From NCBI GenBank assembly GCA_903915075.1, contig CAIWRM010000264.1, positions 1 to 39,853 on the forward strand: a stretch of 39,853 nucleotides of DNA. Reading direction: 5' to 3'. Of this stretch, positions 35,225 to 39,853 are shown piece after piece (position 1 is the first letter of the stretch; every line of letters starts with the position of its first letter). The DNA comes from an uncultured Microbacteriaceae bacterium (GTDB lineage: Bacteria > Actinomycetota > Actinomycetes > Actinomycetales > Microbacteriaceae). Under the pieces are notes generated by a model. That model worked only from the letters and a program-made list of their open reading frames with translations, did not search any database and was not told where the DNA came from. The position numbers were made by a program, and so were the translations under genes.

Positions 35225-36108
35225 TGGCGCAACAAACGTTGGCGCACAAATCGGCGTATTCGCTGTCGTCGGCTTTCATAAATCAGATACTTTTCCCGGT
35301 ACTGCGCTTCGAACGCGCTCAATTGCGTGAGGTGAACAATGCGGGGGCGCCGGCGGAGAATCGGGGTCTCGACGTAGAATCCATTGCGCACGAGTGGGCC
35401 GGCACCGCAGGTCCAATTGAATTCTGCGGGCATCACGGTGAATAGCTGGGTCTCGTGGAGTACCCGGTTCAGGGATTGTTGTTCGGCCATGTGAGAGAGC
35501 CGAGCGCTATCTGCCAACCTCGTGTTCTCGAGGTATTGCATTTTGACGTGTTCTTCACATGCGTTCCAGACCGGAGACTGTCGTGAAGCTGCAAAAACGC
35601 CTGTGTTCATGAGCACATTGCCATGCAGTTCTTCGGCAACGGCTTCGTCCCACAGTTGCGAGTGCAAATCGCGGAGTCGCTCCATGCGAGCGTCGTAGGC
35701 GCTAATGCAGTGGGGGTATTCCACATCCAACTCGGCAGCAAGAACGAAGTTGCCGTGATCTCTCCGCGCTATATCGAAATACGTCGAGATAGCAGATCGA
35801 TCCTGCACCCAGCAATCTGCATCAATCCACATGATGTAGTCGTGGTCAAAAAGCCGGGTGAGTTGTGGCCTGATGGTCATGGCACCCGCATAGGCAACAG
35901 CTGCCCCTGCCGATGTCCACGCGTCTTCAGGAACGTCAACAACTCCAGCGCAGCGTGATTCAATAGCCTGTCGCGATGCGGGCGTTAGCCCGATATCGAT
36001 GACGTGCGTGATTCGTGCCCACTTACCGAGGGATTCGAGCAGGTTGAGACACAACCACGCGTAGTTCTCGTCGCTTGCGGTGACAATGACCCTGGATGCG
36101 TTGCTCAT
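35215..36108 (-). CDS. GT-A fold glycosyltransferase, duplicate 1
   Basis: A 297-residue putative glycosyltransferase on the minus strand. The N-terminal RVIVTASDENYAWLC and the central YIMWIDADCWV, with its metal-binding D-A-D, mark a GT-A nucleotide-sugar transferase, most like the GT8 group. A late PRIVHLTQ contains a His that may also bind metal. It has no signal peptide or membrane helix; the basic C-terminus (RRQRIRRFVRQRLLRQ) could hold it at the membrane. It is clearly paralogous to the gene at 36153-37061 over the full length. The start ATG is preceded by TAGACT 6 bases upstream, suggesting a leaderless transcript. Its 3' end converges on the prepilin peptidase with 10 bases between stops. 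The sugar and acceptor are unknown. Confidence 0.85.
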   Translation of the reverse strand: MSNASRVIVTASDENYAWLCLNLLESLGKWARITHVIDIGLTPASRQAIESRCAGVVDVPEDAWTSAGAAVAYAGAMTIRPQLTRLFDHDYIMWIDADCWVQDRSAISTYFDIARRDHGNFVLAAELDVEYPHCISAYDARMERLRDLHSQLWDEAVAEELHGNVLMNTGVFAASRQSPVWNACEEHVKMQYLENTRLADSARLSHMAEQQSLNRVLHETQLFTVMPAEFNWTCGAGPLVRNGFYVETPILRRRPRIVHLTQLSAFEAQYREKYLIYESRRQRIRRFVRQRLLRQAD

Positions 36109-36120
36109 GCCAGCAGTCTA
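36109..36120 (-). promoter_or_regulatory. Possible leaderless -10 box of glycosyltransferase 1
   Basis: On the minus strand TAGACT lies 6 bases before the ATG at 36108. The paralogous gene has TAGGCT in the same place, so the element was probably copied with the gene. No -35 was found. Confidence 0.4.
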
Positions 36121-36140
36121 GGGGCCAGGCTCAATCGGCT
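36118..36140 (+). repeat. Glycosyltransferase boundary repeat, copy between the two genes
   Basis: This 23-base sequence matches the 24 bases at 35201-35224 with one gap and a few changes. It sits just downstream of glycosyltransferase 2 and upstream of glycosyltransferase 1, as expected at the joint of a tandem duplication. Confidence 0.7.
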
Positions 36141-36152
36141 CGGGGGCCAAAC

Positions 36153-37061
36153 TCAGGCGGTGTGACCGCTCCTGAGTAGCCTCTTGAGGCGCTGGCGCAC
36201 AAGTCGAGAAAGTCGTGCGCGACGGGTTTCGTAGTGCAGAAAGTTCTCTCGATAGTGGGGTGCCTGCCCGCGGTAGTCCGCGAGGTGGACCACGTGGGGA
36301 CGCCGCCTCGCCACGAGAGTTTCAACGTGAAACCTGCGACGACGCAACGGGCCCGCGTGACACATCCAGTTGTATTCCGTTGGCAATACGGTGGAACGGC
36401 CCGACTCGTGCAGCACCCGGTGAAGGGACTGCTGTTCTGCCATGTGGGCGAGTGCCCACGTGGTGCGCACTTTCTCGTTGTTTGTGTAGAGGTTCGTAAC
36501 CCCGGCCATGTACTCATCCCAGACCGGTGAATACCGCGAGGCTGCCATGATTCCGGAACAAAAAATCGCCTTGCCGAAGAGCTGCTGGGCCACCTCGGAA
36601 CCCCAGTAATCAGTGTGCGAGGCCAAGAATGTCTCCTGGTACCACATGTAGTTATTGATGACGCGGGGATATTCCGGGTCAACTGTCACAGTGATGGCAA
36701 AATTCTCGGGATTCTCAGCGGCTGCGCGGAAATAGGTGGGGATGGCCGCCCGATTCTGTACCCAGATGTCGGAGTCAATCCACATGATGTACTCATGCTC
36801 AAAGATTCTCGGCAATTGGGGGCGGACGGTCATGGCGTCGAGGTACGGCCAGTCCAGGCCGGTCGGAGACCAGAGGGTGTCGGGGATAGGAATGACCCCG
36901 GCGCATAGCCTAGCCATCTGTCGACGTGTGGGTTCCGTGAGACCCAAATCGAGAACGTAGGTGATTTTGGCCCAGCGTCCCAAGGATTTGAGGAGGCCCA
37001 GACACAGGTGAGCGTAATTCTCGTCGCTTGCGGCGACAATAACTCTGCTTGGGGTTTTCAC
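36153..37061 (-). CDS. GT-A fold glycosyltransferase, duplicate 2
   Basis: A 302-residue paralogue of the neighbouring gene. It has the same N-terminal RVIVAASDENYAHLC and a D-S-D metal site in YIMWIDSDIWV, and the same TVRPQLPRIFEHEY and HMAEQQSLHRVLHE segments. The C-terminus is again strongly basic. The start is GTG at 37061 with TAGGCT 6 bases upstream. Its end differs from that of the paralogue: the frame stops at 36153, whereas the sequence matching the other gene's Ala-Asp-stop tail is still present at 36131 in another frame, so the C-terminus has drifted by a frameshift after duplication. It is divergent from the str operon promoter. It probably glycosylates a surface polymer; the substrate is unknown. 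Confidence 0.85.
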   Translation of the reverse strand: MKTPSRVIVAASDENYAHLCLGLLKSLGRWAKITYVLDLGLTEPTRRQMARLCAGVIPIPDTLWSPTGLDWPYLDAMTVRPQLPRIFEHEYIMWIDSDIWVQNRAAIPTYFRAAAENPENFAITVTVDPEYPRVINNYMWYQETFLASHTDYWGSEVAQQLFGKAIFCSGIMAASRYSPVWDEYMAGVTNLYTNNEKVRTTWALAHMAEQQSLHRVLHESGRSTVLPTEYNWMCHAGPLRRRRFHVETLVARRRPHVVHLADYRGQAPHYRENFLHYETRRARLSRLVRQRLKRLLRSGHTA

Positions 37062-37073
37062 CCCAACAGCCTA
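37062..37073 (-). promoter_or_regulatory. Possible leaderless -10 box of glycosyltransferase 2
   Basis: Minus-strand TAGGCT is 6 bases before the GTG start. It matches the arrangement upstream of the paralogous gene and of the gene at 34054. There is no clear -35. Confidence 0.38.
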
Positions 37074-37087
37074 GGTCCAAATCGCAT

Positions 37088-37117
37088 TTGACCCCCTCCG
37101 CAATACCGGGCTACTAT
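37088..37117 (+). promoter_or_regulatory. Promoter of the str operon (rpsL-rpsG-fusA)
   Basis: TTGACC (37088-37093) and TACTAT (37112-37117) with an 18-base spacer make a near-consensus vegetative promoter, the best in the window. This fits strong ribosomal-protein expression. The predicted start near 37124 leaves a leader of about 230 bases before rpsL. Confidence 0.8.
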
Positions 37118-37200
37118 TAGAAATTGGTGCGCAAAGAGGCGCGTCTGTTTTCGCTTGCCAAAACAACGAAACAGGCCGCCGCCGGAGCATCAGTTCCACA

Positions 37201-37228
37201 GGGTCAACACTCCCTCCGGGAGTGACCC
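37201..37228 (+). promoter_or_regulatory. Strong hairpin in the rpsL leader
   Basis: CACTCCC and GGGAGTG pair perfectly around TCC, extended by outer GGGT/ACCC pairs across a three-base bulge. It lies mid-leader, about 130 bases before rpsL, with no T tract after it. It could be a protein-binding site for autoregulation or an RNA-stability element; the rest of the roughly 230-base leader shows nothing I can assign. Confidence 0.5.
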
Positions 37229-37357
37229 CCACGGCATATTCGCCACACACGGTTCGACACTCGTCGCAACCGGGCGAATAACTACGATGACCCCGCTGAT
37301 TCACCTGAATCTCTGGGGAAAACCGCTGTCACCGTGCAGTCAAAACAAGGAGAAATA

Positions 37358-37732
37358 GTGCCAACCATTAACCAGTTGGTTCGTAAGGGTCGTTCGCCCA
37401 AGGTCACCAAGACCAAGGCGCCCGCACTCAAGTCGAACCCGCAGCAGCGCGGCGTATGCACGCGTGTGTACACGACCACGCCCAAGAAGCCCAACTCGGC
37501 TCTGCGCAAGGTTGCTCGTGTCAAGCTTTCGAACGGTACCGAGGTCACCGCCTACATTCCCGGTGAAGGTCACAACCTTCAGGAGCACTCGATGGTGCTC
37601 GTCCGCGGTGGTCGTGTGAAGGATCTCCCCGGCGTGCGTTACAAGATCGTGCGCGGAGCGCTCGACACCCAGGCGGTCAAGGGCCGCAAGCAGGCTCGCA
37701 GCCGCTACGGAGCGAAGAGGGAGAAGAAGTAA
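37358..37732 (+). CDS. rpsL: 30S ribosomal protein S12
   Basis: A 124-residue S12 protein of the decoding centre. The sequence [11 protein letters not shown], the conserved [12 protein letters not shown] loop and the [10 protein letters not shown] loop are all intact, with Lys at the usual streptomycin-resistance positions, i.e. the sensitive form. The start is GTG at 37358, with AAGGAG 5 bases upstream; the frame extends back to 37334, but that addition is absent from S12 proteins. The stop TAA shares its last base with the rpsG ATG. It is the first gene of the str operon. Confidence 0.98.
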   Translation: MPTINQLVRKGRSPKVTKTKAPALKSNPQQRGVCTRVYTTTPKKPNSALRKVARVKLSNGTEVTAYIPGEGHNLQEHSMVLVRGGRVKDLPGVRYKIVRGALDTQAVKGRKQARSRYGAKREKK

Positions 37733-38202
37733 TGCCACGTAAAGGACCAGCTCCCAAGCGCCCCGTCATCGCCGATCCCGTTTATGGTGCCCCCATCGTG
37801 ACCCAGCTCGTCAACAAGATTCTTCTTGATGGCAAGAAGGGCCTCGCCGAGCGCATTGTTTACGGTGCACTCGAGGGCGTAGAGACCAAGACCGGCGGAG
37901 ACGCCGTGGCCACACTCAAGAAGGCGCTCGACAACGTGCGCCCCACCCTTGAGGTTCGTTCGCGTCGTGTGGGTGGATCCACCTACCAGGTGCCCGTTGA
38001 GGTCAAGCCTCACCGTGCCAACACGCTCGCCCTGCGTTGGCTCACCAGCTACGCCAAGGCGCGTCGCGAGAAGACCATGACCGAGCGTCTCATGAACGAG
38101 ATTCTCGATGCGTCGAACGGTCTGGGTGCCGCTGTGAAGCGTCGCGAAGACACGCACAAGATGGCCGAGTCCAACAAGGCCTTCGCGCACTACCGCTGGT
38201 AA
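37732..38202 (+). CDS. rpsG: 30S ribosomal protein S7
   Basis: A 156-residue S7 protein, which nucleates assembly of the 30S head by binding 16S rRNA. The sequence from [12 protein letters not shown] through the conserved [15 protein letters not shown] and LALRWL segments to the HYRW end is full length and undisturbed. Its start overlaps the rpsL stop by one base (TAATG), giving translational coupling; it has no ribosome-binding site outside rpsL. The stop codon lies in a small hairpin, and the last codons are echoed downstream (38210-38220). Confidence 0.98.
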   Translation: MPRKGPAPKRPVIADPVYGAPIVTQLVNKILLDGKKGLAERIVYGALEGVETKTGGDAVATLKKALDNVRPTLEVRSRRVGGSTYQVPVEVKPHRANTLALRWLTSYAKARREKTMTERLMNEILDASNGLGAAVKRREDTHKMAESNKAFAHYRW

Positions 38203-38220
38203 CCCCGGTTACCGCTGGTA
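38191..38220 (+). repeat. Short direct repeat and hairpin at the rpsG stop
   Basis: TACCGCTGGTA occurs at 38191-38201 and again at 38210-38220, so the last rpsG codons plus part of the stop are repeated 19 bases downstream. GGTAAC and GTTACC at 38198-38213 also form a 6-bp stem with a CCCG loop that includes the stop codon. Confidence 0.8.
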
Positions 38221-38264
38221 GTCACTAACCAACTCATTCGCCCCCTAATTTCGGAGGAACCACC

Positions 38265-39853
<1,589 letters not shown>

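Noticed and set aside
36131-36682. Minus-strand frame overlapping glycosyltransferase 2
   Set aside because: The main frame holds all glycosyltransferase motifs. This one shows no domain, and its Ala-Asp-stop end is only the leftover tail after duplication.
37334-37357. Earlier start for rpsL
   Set aside because: It would place the ribosome-binding site inside the coding sequence and add eight residues not found in S12 proteins.

Overview
The window is a high-GC actinobacterial chromosome segment, most likely from a member of the Microbacteriaceae. The basis is the codon usage, the frequent GTG starts, the TAnnnT-type -10 boxes, the gene families (Rv1747-like FHA-ABC transporter, MoxR/DUF58/transglutaminase operon) and the rpoC / str-operon setting. 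It opens with the last 59 codons of rpoC and closes inside fusA (after rpsL and rpsG). Between these two housekeeping blocks lie about 37 kb of cell-surface and phospho-signalling genes.

Region 1 (1-2530): the rpoC tail and its terminator are followed by an OafA/SGNH surface acyltransferase. The rpoC stop codon plus terminator is repeated exactly (68 bp) on the far side of the acyltransferase, so this gene looks like an insertion bracketed by a duplicated rpoC 3' end. Region 2 (2640-15152): one gene encodes a secreted 4139-residue protein. It has a signal peptide, a Pro-rich propeptide, an intact trypsin-type protease with all three catalytic residues, and then 33 copies of a roughly 115-residue beta-sandwich repeat, each with a conserved WxC and a second Cys. 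One four-repeat block is duplicated at DNA level.

Region 3 (15160-34536): a tightly packed plus-strand operon. Order: FHA-FHA-ABC exporter; membrane-anchored PQQ-like propeller; tail-anchored Ser/Thr kinase; 2107-residue membrane-anchored propeller/Ig/FN3 protein; MoxR AAA+ ATPase; DUF58 protein; membrane transglutaminase-like protein lacking the catalytic Cys and His; FHA protein; a 324-residue tail-anchored protein made of 15 copies of a D-x-T-V-[IMV]-S-S-R motif; and a four-helix membrane protein. The same Thr motif occurs once beside an FHA domain in the ABC transporter and once in the FHA protein. This suggests a module in which the kinase phosphorylates a multivalent Thr array that FHA domains read, controlling export or assembly of the giant surface proteins. 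That is the main candidate for an undescribed system here. The parts are visible in the sequence, but the phosphorylation and binding are inference.

Region 4 (34635-37061): a short prepilin peptidase, then two tandem-duplicated minus-strand GT-A glycosyltransferases with repeated boundary sequences. Region 5 (37088-39853): the str operon promoter, a structured leader, rpsL, rpsG and partial fusA.
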